Source of the DNA: Planctomycetaceae bacterium
GTDB taxonomy: Bacteria; Planctomycetota; Planctomycetia; Planctomycetales; Planctomycetaceae
Length of the DNA: 11,670 nucleotides
Assembly: GCA_003445035.1 (NCBI GenBank)
Contig: DLVV01000183.1
Coordinates: forward strand, 1 to 11,670
Direction: 5' to 3'
Under the pieces are notes generated by a model. The model was not told the DNA's origin, made no database searches, and saw nothing but the letters and a program-made list of their open reading frames with translations. Below, in pieces: positions 1-7,174 of the stretch. A program made the translations under genes and the position numbers. The first letter of the stretch is position 1, and every line of letters starts with the position of its first letter.

Positions 1-969
1 CAGTGTGACGCCGAACTCTCGGGCATCCATCCCCGCCAGCGTACGTCCCAGTTCCTGAAGTTCCTCCTCGTTGATTGACCCCGCCGCCCGTTCGCCGGAA
101 AAGAACTGGGATCGGTTTTCCTCGATGTAGTCGCCCAGACTCCAGTGCAACTTCCACGGTGCGTGGCCGGCCAACCTGAGTGGTTCGCGGGTGAACATGT
201 CGCCCAGGGCGAACGTCGTGTGGCAACCGTTGCAGCCCTGTGCATAAGGTGCAAACCGTCTCAGCACGCCGGAATCCGCAAACGGATCCTCCCGATCCAG
301 TTCGGGCAACTCGCGGTGTACGTGCACCACCGGCACCCAACGACGTCGGTCCAGCCAGTACCCGAACGGCAGTACATGATCGGTCGTGTAGAAGTGATGA
401 CCTGGGGGTTCGGGGCCTCGGACAAGCCGGCCGACATAATACTGGTAGAACCGTGACCCGATGGTCTGGGTGACTCGGTAGGTTCGGTCGACATCGCCCC
501 GCACCAACCGCATCCACCAGCCGGGATGCCCGCTCTTGCCACCGAAGAACGTGGCCCGTCCGCCAAGATGATGGAGTGCGGAGCGTCCCGAAAAATCACC
601 AAGCACGGTTTCATCGGTCGCCACGGTGTTCATCAACCGATGCGCATGGCGACTCCAGGACTTGTGATTTTGCGGATGGCATCGGCGGCAGCGGTCGGGA
701 CCAGCATAATCGGCAGGATGGACGTTGCTGCTGCCCTCCGACGACGTCCTCTTCGCAGCAATGGCCACCTGACGGGGAACCGCCGGCCACCATCCGATCA
801 GACGCCCCTGCCCGATCGCACGAGCCGGCAGCGATTGCGCCGCGGACGGCCGGGCACGCTCCGGTTCCCGAGCCGGCCCCCGTTCGCGACCCATCCACCA
901 CCAGCTGGCCAGGGCGGCACCGGAGACCAGCACGGTGGCCACCCACGTCCTCGTCCGGCCGCCTCGCAT
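1..969 (-). CDS. Multiheme c-type cytochrome, paralogue of the upstream octaheme gene (3' end cut by window edge)
   Basis: The minus-strand frame from ATG at 969-967 stays open for 323 codons to base 1, so the C-terminus lies outside the window. A short Arg-rich N-terminus is followed by a hydrophobic stretch (about residues 8-26), probably a signal anchor. An Arg/Pro/Ser-rich linker of low similarity follows (about 30-85). Two heme-binding CXXCH sites are visible: CRRCH (94-98) and CNGCH (246-250). Between them lie blocks shared with the preceding gene: HxHRxMN, GDFSG, TIGSRF.QYYVG, GPEP, VLPFGYWLD and WVPVVH. Residues 168-220 match 35 of 53 positions of the neighbour (hand count). By comparison with that 650-residue protein, about half of this one, including most hemes, is missing from view. 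It probably carries electrons on the outer face of the cytoplasmic membrane; partner and substrate are unknown. The ATG lies 31 bases after the upstream stop, with a G-rich run (979-974) as a weak ribosome-binding site. Confidence 0.88.
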   Translation of the reverse strand, partial: MRGGRTRTWVATVLVSGAALASWWWMGRERGPAREPERARPSAAQSLPARAIGQGRLIGWWPAVPRQVAIAAKRTSSEGSSNVHPADYAGPDRCRRCHPQNHKSWSRHAHRLMNTVATDETVLGDFSGRSALHHLGGRATFFGGKSGHPGWWMRLVRGDVDRTYRVTQTIGSRFYQYYVGRLVRGPEPPGHHFYTTDHVLPFGYWLDRRRWVPVVHVHRELPELDREDPFADSGVLRRFAPYAQGCNGCHTTFALGDMFTREPLRLAGHAPWKLHWSLGDYIEENRSQFFSGERAAGSINEEELQELGRTLAGMDAREFGVTL

Positions 970-1000
970 GCATCCCCCCGGCTGACGCCACCCCGAACCG

Positions 1001-2953
1001 TCACTCGCCGCCCCCGGCCTCCGACGCCACAGGTGGTGGCCCGGCCTTCAGCCACTCGCCCCGTATCCTCTCCAGAGAACCCTTCCGCTCCGGACGGGTC
1101 ATGTAGAACCGATAACCGGTCGAATCCAGCGACCGTCCAACCAGTTTCTCGATCCCTCGACGAGCGAATTGCCGATTCAGCATGAACTCGTCATCCAGCG
1201 CATCCACAAGATCTTCCAGGGCCCACGCCGCTCCGCTTCGGACCAGGCAATCGGCGCCGACCAGTCGCACCGCCTCGCGGTGGTGTTTCAGCCAGCCGAC
1301 GGCGACCGGCTGCTCCCGAGGTTTGTAGCTGAACGCGATACTCTTGTCGTTGAACTCCGCGCCGTACCACTCACCCAGGTGCTTCACCGTCCAGTCGATC
1401 GGCTTGTCGACGTGACACAGGTTGCAGGCGTTCGGCTCGTTCGACTCGATCATGTCCGCGTTGGTCGGGTTGTAGATCAGGTGTGTTCGAACGATGTCCT
1501 GCAACCCTTCGTTGAGACGGGGCATATGGCAGTCCATGCATCGGCTTCCGGACGACCCGACCTTGTGGTGTGTGTGGGCCACCAGAAGCCGGTCGTCGAC
1601 AAACCGCTTGTGACACTGGATGCACATGGCATCATCCTGGGCCGGCGTCCGCGTCCAGGTCTTGCCGATCGGTTTGTGGGGCTCATGGCAATGCACGCAG
1701 GTCGCCTCCTGAAAACAGGCCCCCCGAAACGCATCGGTGAATTCGACCGAATTCCAGGTCGACATCCCTGCGCCGAACTCGGGCCGTTTTCCGGTATGAC
1801 AGCGGGCGCAAATGGAGTTGATCGTGCGGTAGGACCGACCGAATTCAATGTTCTTCTTTTTTTCCTCATCGGCGTACTCGACAAAGAGGTGGGGGCTGTT
1901 GGGGAAGAAGGGCGGCTTCTTCATTCGCCCCTCGGCGTGTTCTTTCACCCCCAGATGACAGGCCCCGCAACTGACCCCCATCGTCACTCCGTGCTCGGCA
2001 GCCGTCCACTGGGTGACCTGCCCCATGATCGACGTCATCTGGTCCTGCGAGAGATCAAATGATCGCTTTCCAGTGGGCCAGAGTCCCGGGTGGGCGTCAG
2101 CGATGAACCCGGACATCGAGAAATGGATACTGTGAGGCGAATACCGCCCCATCCGGGGAAAGGCCCTGAGCATCAGATCACCCAGCGCGAAGGTGCTGTG
2201 GCAATTGGCGCAGTGACGGTTGTAGCTGTAGAAGTCCTTCCCGTCCTGGGCGTCGGCGGCCACGTCGAAGGGATCTCCACGCAGATCGTCGGCCACTTCC
2301 TCGGACAAGTGCACCACCGGCACCCACTGTTTCTCGTCCAGCCAGTAGCCGAAAGGGAGCACGAAACGGGCCTGGTACATGGGGTGAGCCTCCGGCTCGG
2401 GACCCTTCACGAGCGACCCCACGTAATACTGAAAGAACCGCGACCCGATGGTCTCAACCACCTCGTAGACCCGCGTGGCCTCGTCGCGGGCCAGGGTCAT
2501 GCGAAACCCGTCCTCGCCAGTCTCAAAGGTCGCGGTGCCACCGCGATAGCGGATCGAGGCCTCTCCCGAAAAGTCTCCGACCACGGTGTCGGCGGAGGCC
2601 AGCAGGTTCATTTTCCGATGAGGATGTTCGTGCCAGGCGTCATAATTTTTCTTATGGCACTTGCGACACGTTTGTGGATCCGCGTAGTCCTGCTTTCTCA
2701 AGTTCGAATGGGGGCCGGTCGTCTGCCACTCCTCGTAGCCGTGGTCGGGGTACTCGTCAAACCACAACGTCAAACGCCCCACCCTCTCGCGACGGGGATT
2801 CGACGCCCGTTTCTTTTGCAGGGATTCGGTCCGCCATTTCATGAAGGCGGCGACCAGGAGCACCGAGCACGCCAGCCCCATCATCATGACGATCGCCCGC
2901 CAACTGACCGCGCCGCCCCGGCCCGCCGATGCCACTCGCATCCCGCGATTCAC
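1001..2953 (-). CDS. Octaheme c-type cytochrome with N-terminal membrane anchor
   Basis: A 650-residue protein with eight CXXCH heme sites: CRKCH 96-100, CANCH 248-252, CGACH 329-333, CARCH 382-386, CVHCH 419-423, CIQCH 444-448, CMDCH 472-476 and CNLCH 510-514. A hydrophobic segment (about 18-38) should anchor it, placing the hemes outside the cytoplasm. The order of landmarks (TIGSRFFQYYVG at 168-179, CANCHST, GVSCGACH, CARCHTGKR, CHEPH, CMDCHMP, then PNACNLCH) is that of the large cytochrome c554-like/NrfA-like multiheme group common in Planctomycetota, whose biochemistry is mostly unknown. The C-terminal part (about 550-635) has no heme and looks helical, possibly HEAT-like, as in some relatives. 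It begins with GTG at 2953, whose last two bases belong to the stop of the preceding SGNH gene; a good ribosome-binding site at 2968-2961 supports this start over the ATG four codons later. Role inferred: periplasmic or surface electron transfer or redox catalysis. Nitrite or hydroxylamine activity cannot be claimed from the motifs. Confidence 0.93.
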   Translation of the reverse strand: MNRGMRVASAGRGGAVSWRAIVMMMGLACSVLLVAAFMKWRTESLQKKRASNPRRERVGRLTLWFDEYPDHGYEEWQTTGPHSNLRKQDYADPQTCRKCHKKNYDAWHEHPHRKMNLLASADTVVGDFSGEASIRYRGGTATFETGEDGFRMTLARDEATRVYEVVETIGSRFFQYYVGSLVKGPEPEAHPMYQARFVLPFGYWLDEKQWVPVVHLSEEVADDLRGDPFDVAADAQDGKDFYSYNRHCANCHSTFALGDLMLRAFPRMGRYSPHSIHFSMSGFIADAHPGLWPTGKRSFDLSQDQMTSIMGQVTQWTAAEHGVTMGVSCGACHLGVKEHAEGRMKKPPFFPNSPHLFVEYADEEKKKNIEFGRSYRTINSICARCHTGKRPEFGAGMSTWNSVEFTDAFRGACFQEATCVHCHEPHKPIGKTWTRTPAQDDAMCIQCHKRFVDDRLLVAHTHHKVGSSGSRCMDCHMPRLNEGLQDIVRTHLIYNPTNADMIESNEPNACNLCHVDKPIDWTVKHLGEWYGAEFNDKSIAFSYKPREQPVAVGWLKHHREAVRLVGADCLVRSGAAWALEDLVDALDDEFMLNRQFARRGIEKLVGRSLDSTGYRFYMTRPERKGSLERIRGEWLKAGPPPVASEAGGGE

Positions 2954-4032
2954 GATCCCGCCTCCCTTGTCTGCACTTCCGGTTTCGGTTGATCGCCCGC
3001 CCCAAGCAAACCGTGCTGGTCAAGAAACTCGCCGAGAATCACCCCGACCTGTTCGTGCCCAAAATCGTTCCAGTGGTTGTCCTCGTTTCCAGCCACCAGG
3101 AACTTGGTGCGGAGTTTGCGTTTCTGGAATTCCTCGTCGAGATCCAGGTACGGGACACGATCCCGCAACCGATCAAACTTGGATTCGAACTTCTCTTCCA
3201 CTTCGGAAAGCCCCTTGAATGTTGGATCGACAAACGTGCCGAACTTCATCACCACCAGTCGACAATTACGCTTACGGCATTCCCGCTCGATCGCCTCGAT
3301 CACTCTGACCACCAACTCCAGATGCTCGACCGGAGATTCGATTCCCGACTTCCTGTGCGATGGAAGAGGAACGGGGACGTTGCCAAGCGTCAGATCGGTG
3401 TCGAGAAATACGGGTTTGGAGAGACCATACACATCCGAGAGCCGAACTTCCTTGGGATCGTTGAGCAGGTAAAAGGCCAGCAGCACCACGTCGGGCTGAT
3501 ACTCAAACCCCTCGTTCTTCAGGAACAGGTACTGTTGATCAGTGCCCCAACCCGAAACTCCCGTGTTGACCACCTGCCATGGCCGTCGTTCTGACTCGAA
3601 ACGACGTTCCAGCACCTCGGTGAAGATGTCGTCATCCCCGACGCCGTAACCCCAAACAAACGAGTCACCGAGCACCAGCAACCGCTTGACGCCCAGCGGC
3701 TTGGCCAACGTGTACTCACGGTCTCTCAGCCCGCGGCTGTTGATTGTCAGGGGCTGCCCTCGCGTCTTGGCGGTCCAGTTCGGGACGTTCCGCCAGCCGA
3801 GAGTCGCATCAAAGAGGTAGAAGTGTCCGGTTCGTTCGTGACCGGGCTCCTTGACATAGACCGGCAACCACGGGTGGAACATCTCGCGCACCCGCTGCAC
3901 CTTCAGCACGATCCCCACAGCGGAGCCCAGCACCAGGGCCCCACACAGCGACCATACGAATAGTCGAAACACCCGGCGGACCCGGGGATCGGCTGGAGAT
4001 GACACATTGGCCCCGGCGTGGAGAACAGACAC
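2950..4032 (-). CDS. Membrane-anchored SGNH/GDSL hydrolase-like protein
   Basis: A 360-residue protein with one hydrophobic segment (about 23-44) after a basic N-terminus, followed by a single SGNH-type domain. The family blocks are present in order: LVLGDSFVWG (119-128) with candidate nucleophile Ser124; NTGVSGWGTDQQ (156-167), the block II glycine region; LLND (189-192) with candidate oxyanion Asn191; and DNHWNDFGH (318-326) with candidate catalytic Asp318 and His320. It therefore keeps all four blocks and is probably an active esterase or acyltransferase facing the periplasm. Anchored SGNH proteins of this type often occur in exopolysaccharide loci, where they add or remove O-acyl groups; the substrate here is unknown. 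It heads the cytochrome operon, and its TGA overlaps the GTG of the octaheme gene. The start used is GTG at 4032-4030, chosen as the longest frame; no clear ribosome-binding site precedes it. A second GTG at codon 10 (4005) would still leave the membrane segment intact. Confidence 0.87.
   Translation of the reverse strand: MSVLHAGANVSSPADPRVRRVFRLFVWSLCGALVLGSAVGIVLKVQRVREMFHPWLPVYVKEPGHERTGHFYLFDATLGWRNVPNWTAKTRGQPLTINSRGLRDREYTLAKPLGVKRLLVLGDSFVWGYGVGDDDIFTEVLERRFESERRPWQVVNTGVSGWGTDQQYLFLKNEGFEYQPDVVLLAFYLLNDPKEVRLSDVYGLSKPVFLDTDLTLGNVPVPLPSHRKSGIESPVEHLELVVRVIEAIERECRKRNCRLVVMKFGTFVDPTFKGLSEVEEKFESKFDRLRDRVPYLDLDEEFQKRKLRTKFLVAGNEDNHWNDFGHEQVGVILGEFLDQHGLLGAGDQPKPEVQTREAGS
2961..2968 (-). 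promoter_or_regulatory. Ribosome-binding site of the octaheme cytochrome gene
   Basis: The minus strand reads AAGGGAGG, ending seven bases before the GTG at 2953. It is the clearest Shine-Dalgarno sequence in the window. It lies inside the last codons of the SGNH gene and decides the GTG start, since the alternative ATG four codons downstream would be too far away. It suggests the cytochrome can be initiated independently as well as by coupling to the upstream stop. Confidence 0.65.
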
Positions 4033-4039
4033 TCTCTAG

Positions 4040-4068
4040 ACTATCCCCCACGGCACCCCGGCCAACAA
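4040..4068 (-). promoter_or_regulatory. Candidate promoter of the cytochrome (minus) operon
   Basis: On the minus strand, TTGTTG (4068-4063; 3 of 6 to the sigma-70 -35 consensus) and GATAGT (4045-4040; 4 of 6 to the -10) are separated by 17 bases. Transcription would start near 4033, almost on the annotated GTG, implying a leaderless message or a later start codon such as the GTG at 4005. The match is weak and chance is a real possibility in a short spacer. Confidence 0.25.
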
Positions 4069-4078
4069 CCCCGTTGTT
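4064..4078. promoter_or_regulatory. Perfect inverted repeat in the divergent spacer, possible operator
   Basis: AACAAC, a CCC centre, then GTTGTT form a perfect 6-bp inverted repeat. Flanking GCC (4061-4063) and GGC (4081-4083) could extend it with a two-base bulge. It sits in the middle of the 100-base region between the divergent operons and its arms overlap both candidate -35 elements, the position expected for a shared regulator-binding site. No T-run follows, so a terminator is unlikely. No regulator gene is present in the window. Confidence 0.35.
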
Positions 4079-4103
4079 TCGGCTGAAACCACCCGGTTAC
4101 GAT
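4074..4103 (+). promoter_or_regulatory. Candidate promoter of the TPR/FG-GAP (plus) operon
   Basis: TTGTTT (4074-4079; 3 of 6 to -35) and TACGAT (4098-4103; 4 of 6 to -10) are 18 bases apart, predicting a start near 4110 and a leader of about 23 bases before the ATG at 4133. The evidence is weak; it is listed because it mirrors the opposite-strand candidate around the same inverted repeat. Nothing else recognisable lies in 4033-4132. Confidence 0.22.
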
Positions 4104-4132
4104 GGCGATGAAGAGATGCAGCGATTGGGCTG

Positions 4133-7100
4133 ATGATGATGACGCGTGTCCCCTCCTCCACGGCTGGCTTCATGGCCCGATCCAGATCCCGACAGCGGTG
4201 GATCGTCGGCTGGACGACGCTGAGCGTGGTGCTGATTGCCGCCGGTCTGGCCGCCTGGCACTACCGACCACAAGTCGAGCTACATTTCGGCCAGGCCGCT
4301 CTCGACGAACTGGAGTTCCACGAGGCCGACCAGTGGGCGCAGGCGGTGATCTCTCGCGATCCGGACGGAATCGACGGCCTGCTGCTTGCCGCCAGAGCAG
4401 CAGCCGGCCTCCGCGACACCGGCCGCGCCCTGTCCCTCTATGACCGTGTCCCGGACATCGCCAACGCCGACGCACTGGACGCCCGGTGCGAAGCCGGTGA
4501 CCTGCTGATGGAACGTCACCACTGGATGTCGGCCGCCGAGGCACAGTACCGGCGTGTCCTGGCCCACGATCCTCACCACCGCATCGCCAACGATCGCCTC
4601 GCCTACCTGCTTTCGGTCGCCTCGCGTCGCTGGGAGGCCATCGCCCCGCGGATCACCATCTGCCGGCAAGACAACTTCAACCCCCTGCACCTGAAGATCC
4701 TGGCTGTCGGAGAAGGGAGTTTTGTCGAGCCGAAAATCGTCCAGCGGTTTCACGATGGCGATCCCGACGACCCCGCCCCACTGATCTCGATGGCCTGGAT
4801 GGCGCTGGGAGACCAGGATCTCGTTCTCGCCGAAGAACTGCTCCAGGACGCAGTCGCACTACGTCCCGGACTGGCCGAAGCGCAGTCGATGCTCGCCAGC
4901 GTTCTGCTGCAGGCCGGAGACGACGGAGGATTCCTGGCCTGGTTCGGAGAACTTCCCGAGTCTGCTCACAACCACCCCGGAGTGTGGAGTGCCCTGGGAC
5001 GGTTTGCCGCCAGTGTCGACCAACCAGAAGTGGCCGCCCGCTGCTTCTGGGAAGCCGTCAGGCGAAACCCCAACCACCACCAGGCCAACTATCAACTCGG
5101 GCAGGTGTTGACCCAACTCGGACGCGAATCTGAAGCGAAACCCTTCCTGGAAAGATCACGGAAGATCAACCGTTACACCACCCGGGTCACGGCCGCCTGG
5201 GCATCGGAACGGCTGGGCGAACTGAAGATCGTGTCGGAAGTCGCCGAGGAATTGGGGCTGATCTGGGAAGCTTATGGCTGGGCCCTTTGGGCGCGGGAGA
5301 AAGGGACCGAGGAGTCCGAACCCCAGGCGTGGGCTGCCAAGACAGTCGACCGGCTGGCCCCACAACTCGCCTCACTCGAGCCCGCCCGCACACATGACGA
5401 CGCCAACCCGGTCACCACCATCGACCTGGCGGACCTGCCGCTGCCCGACTGGGCCGGCGACACCCCGAGCCGTTCGTCCGCCGCTCTCATCAGCAACGTC
5501 GACGTCAGCTTTGAGGACCAGGCCGATCTGGCCGGTCTCCGCTTCCGGTATCTCAACGGGGGAGACCCCACCAACGAGGGTCCCGGGTACATGTTTGAAA
5601 TGACCGGGGGCGGCGGGGCCGCCGTCGACTTCGACCAGGACGGCTGGCCGGACCTGTTTCTGCCCCAGGGAGGGGATTTCAAGAACAGAGACAAACAGCG
5701 AACAGATGTCGACCGCCTGTTCCACAACACCGGAAGCGGCTTTGTCGACGTCACCGTCCAGGCCGGACTGGACAGCAACGGTTTCGGCCAGGGAGCCACT
5801 GTCGGGGACTTTGACGCCGATGGTTTTCCCGACATCCTGGTCGCCAACATCGGTGGCAACCGGCTGTTGACCAATAACGGAGACGGCACGTTCAGTGACA
5901 CCTCCAGGCAAGCCGGAGTCGCGGGGCAGCGATGGACCACCAGTTGCCTCCTCGTGGACCTCAATGCCGACGGCTTGCCCGACCTCTACGCCGCCAACTT
6001 CCTCTCCGGTGACGACGTCTTCACCCGGGAATGCAACCAGATCCGTTCACCCGACCAAGCCGAGGCCCTGGCCAAGGGGGCCCGCGGCCAGTCGGGAACC
6101 ATGCGGTCCGGTGTCTGCAGCCCACTCGACTTTCCGGCTTCCCAGGACCAGTTGTTCCTCAATCTTGGTGACGGGCGATTCCGAGATATCACCTCCGAAT
6201 CCGGCATCACGGCCCCGCGTGGCAACGGCCTGGGCATTGTCGCCGCCGACTTCTCCGGCTCGGGACAACTCAGCCTGTTCCTGGCCAACGACTCGGTCCC
6301 CAACTTTTACTTCATCCACCAGGGCAACACCAAGGACGGGCTGCCGAGGTTCCGGGAACGGGCGTTGCCGCTGGGCCTGGCCGTCAACCAGGACGGGCGG
6401 GCCGAGGCCTGCATGGGGGTCGCCACAGGTGATGCCGACGGCGACGGGCGACTGGACCTCTTCGTCACCAACTTCCTCAACCAGTCCAACACCCTCTACC
6501 GCAAACTCACCGAACGAGAATTCTTCGCCGACATCACCCAGCGAAGCGGCCTGCACGAGAGCAGCATGAGCCTGCTGGGCTGGGGCACGCAGTTCATCGA
6601 CGCCAATCTCGACGGAGAACTCGACCTGGTCGTGACCAATGGACACGTCGAGGACTTCCCCGACAACCACACGCTTTATGAAATGCCGGCCCAGTACCTG
6701 CACAACACCGGCGGTGGCCGTTTCGTGGAACTGAAAGCCGACCGTGTGGGCGAGTTCTTCAACAAGCATGTCCTGGGCCGCGGCATGGCGAGGCTTGACT
6801 GGAATCGCGACGGACTCAACGACGTCCTGATCTCCCACATGGATGCCCCTGTCGCGCTGCTGACCTGCACCTCGGCCACTCACGGCCACTACGTGGCGAT
6901 CCGACTGCGGGCCACGAGCTCGGCCCGTGACGCCATCGGGACGCAACTCACATTGTCGGCCGGCGACCGGAAACTCTATCGACAACAGACCGCCGGAGAC
7001 GGTTACATGGCCAGCAACCAGCGGCAGCTGATTTTCGGCACCGGCAACCTGACTGCGGTCGGCCCACTGGAAGTGCGATGGCCCTCCGGGCGGGTCGACA

Positions 7101-7174
7101 CCTTCACAGACGTCCCGGTCGACTGCGAACTGATGCTCGTTGAAGGACGTCAACCGATCCGGGTTCCACGGTGA
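4133..7174 (+). CDS. TPR and FG-GAP repeat protein with C-terminal ASPIC/UnbV domain (CRTAC1-like)
   Basis: A 1013-residue membrane-anchored protein. A basic N-terminus leads into a hydrophobic segment (about 24-42). Residues about 50-385 form amphipathic helical pairs with TPR character (for example 230-262, 284-312 and 316-345). The C-terminal 550 residues are of CRTAC1 type: seven Asp-rich FG-GAP/VCBS motifs of form DxDxDGxxD at 499, 559, 609, 706, 767, 823 and 889, then an ASPIC/UnbV domain (about 915-1006) with DAIGTQL, GDGYMASNQ and VRWPSGRVDTF. The family fold is a calcium-binding beta-propeller, so the bulk should lie outside the cytoplasm and bind a protein or glycan partner. The fourth motif (DFSGSGQLS) has lost acidic positions. 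Cys634 and Cys662, before CSPLDF, may pair. The start is one of three consecutive ATGs (4133, 4136, 4139) without a clear ribosome-binding site; Met14 (4172) is a plausible alternative that keeps the anchor. Its stop overlaps the next gene's GTG. Confidence 0.92.
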   Translation: MMMTRVPSSTAGFMARSRSRQRWIVGWTTLSVVLIAAGLAAWHYRPQVELHFGQAALDELEFHEADQWAQAVISRDPDGIDGLLLAARAAAGLRDTGRALSLYDRVPDIANADALDARCEAGDLLMERHHWMSAAEAQYRRVLAHDPHHRIANDRLAYLLSVASRRWEAIAPRITICRQDNFNPLHLKILAVGEGSFVEPKIVQRFHDGDPDDPAPLISMAWMALGDQDLVLAEELLQDAVALRPGLAEAQSMLASVLLQAGDDGGFLAWFGELPESAHNHPGVWSALGRFAASVDQPEVAARCFWEAVRRNPNHHQANYQLGQVLTQLGRESEAKPFLERSRKINRYTTRVTAAWASERLGELKIVSEVAEELGLIWEAYGWALWAREKGTEESEPQAWAAKTVDRLAPQLASLEPARTHDDANPVTTIDLADLPLPDWAGDTPSRSSAALISNVDVSFEDQADLAGLRFRYLNGGDPTNEGPGYMFEMTGGGGAAVDFDQDGWPDLFLPQGGDFKNRDKQRTDVDRLFHNTGSGFVDVTVQAGLDSNGFGQGATVGDFDADGFPDILVANIGGNRLLTNNGDGTFSDTSRQAGVAGQRWTTSCLLVDLNADGLPDLYAANFLSGDDVFTRECNQIRSPDQAEALAKGARGQSGTMRSGVCSPLDFPASQDQLFLNLGDGRFRDITSESGITAPRGNGLGIVAADFSGSGQLSLFLANDSVPNFYFIHQGNTKDGLPRFRERALPLGLAVNQDGRAEACMGVATGDADGDGRLDLFVTNFLNQSNTLYRKLTEREFFADITQRSGLHESSMSLLGWGTQFIDANLDGELDLVVTNGHVEDFPDNHTLYEMPAQYLHNTGGGRFVELKADRVGEFFNKHVLGRGMARLDWNRDGLNDVLISHMDAPVALLTCTSATHGHYVAIRLRATSSARDAIGTQLTLSAGDRKLYRQQTAGDGYMASNQRQLIFGTGNLTAVGPLEVRWPSGRVDTFTDVPVDCELMLVEGRQPIRVPR

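Noticed and set aside
611..991. Minus-strand open frame with an ATG at 991 and another at 973 near the start of the partial cytochrome
   Set aside because: The frame lacks heme motifs and ends at 611, while the frame from 969 carries the CXXCH sites and paralogue blocks.
1169..2062. Plus-strand open frames over the octaheme gene (also 2090-2992)
   Set aside because: They are opposite a gene with eight heme motifs and show no domain.
4064..4078. Inverted repeat as a transcription terminator
   Set aside because: The stem is only six AT-containing pairs without a T-run, and it lies upstream of both operons, where no transcript would end.
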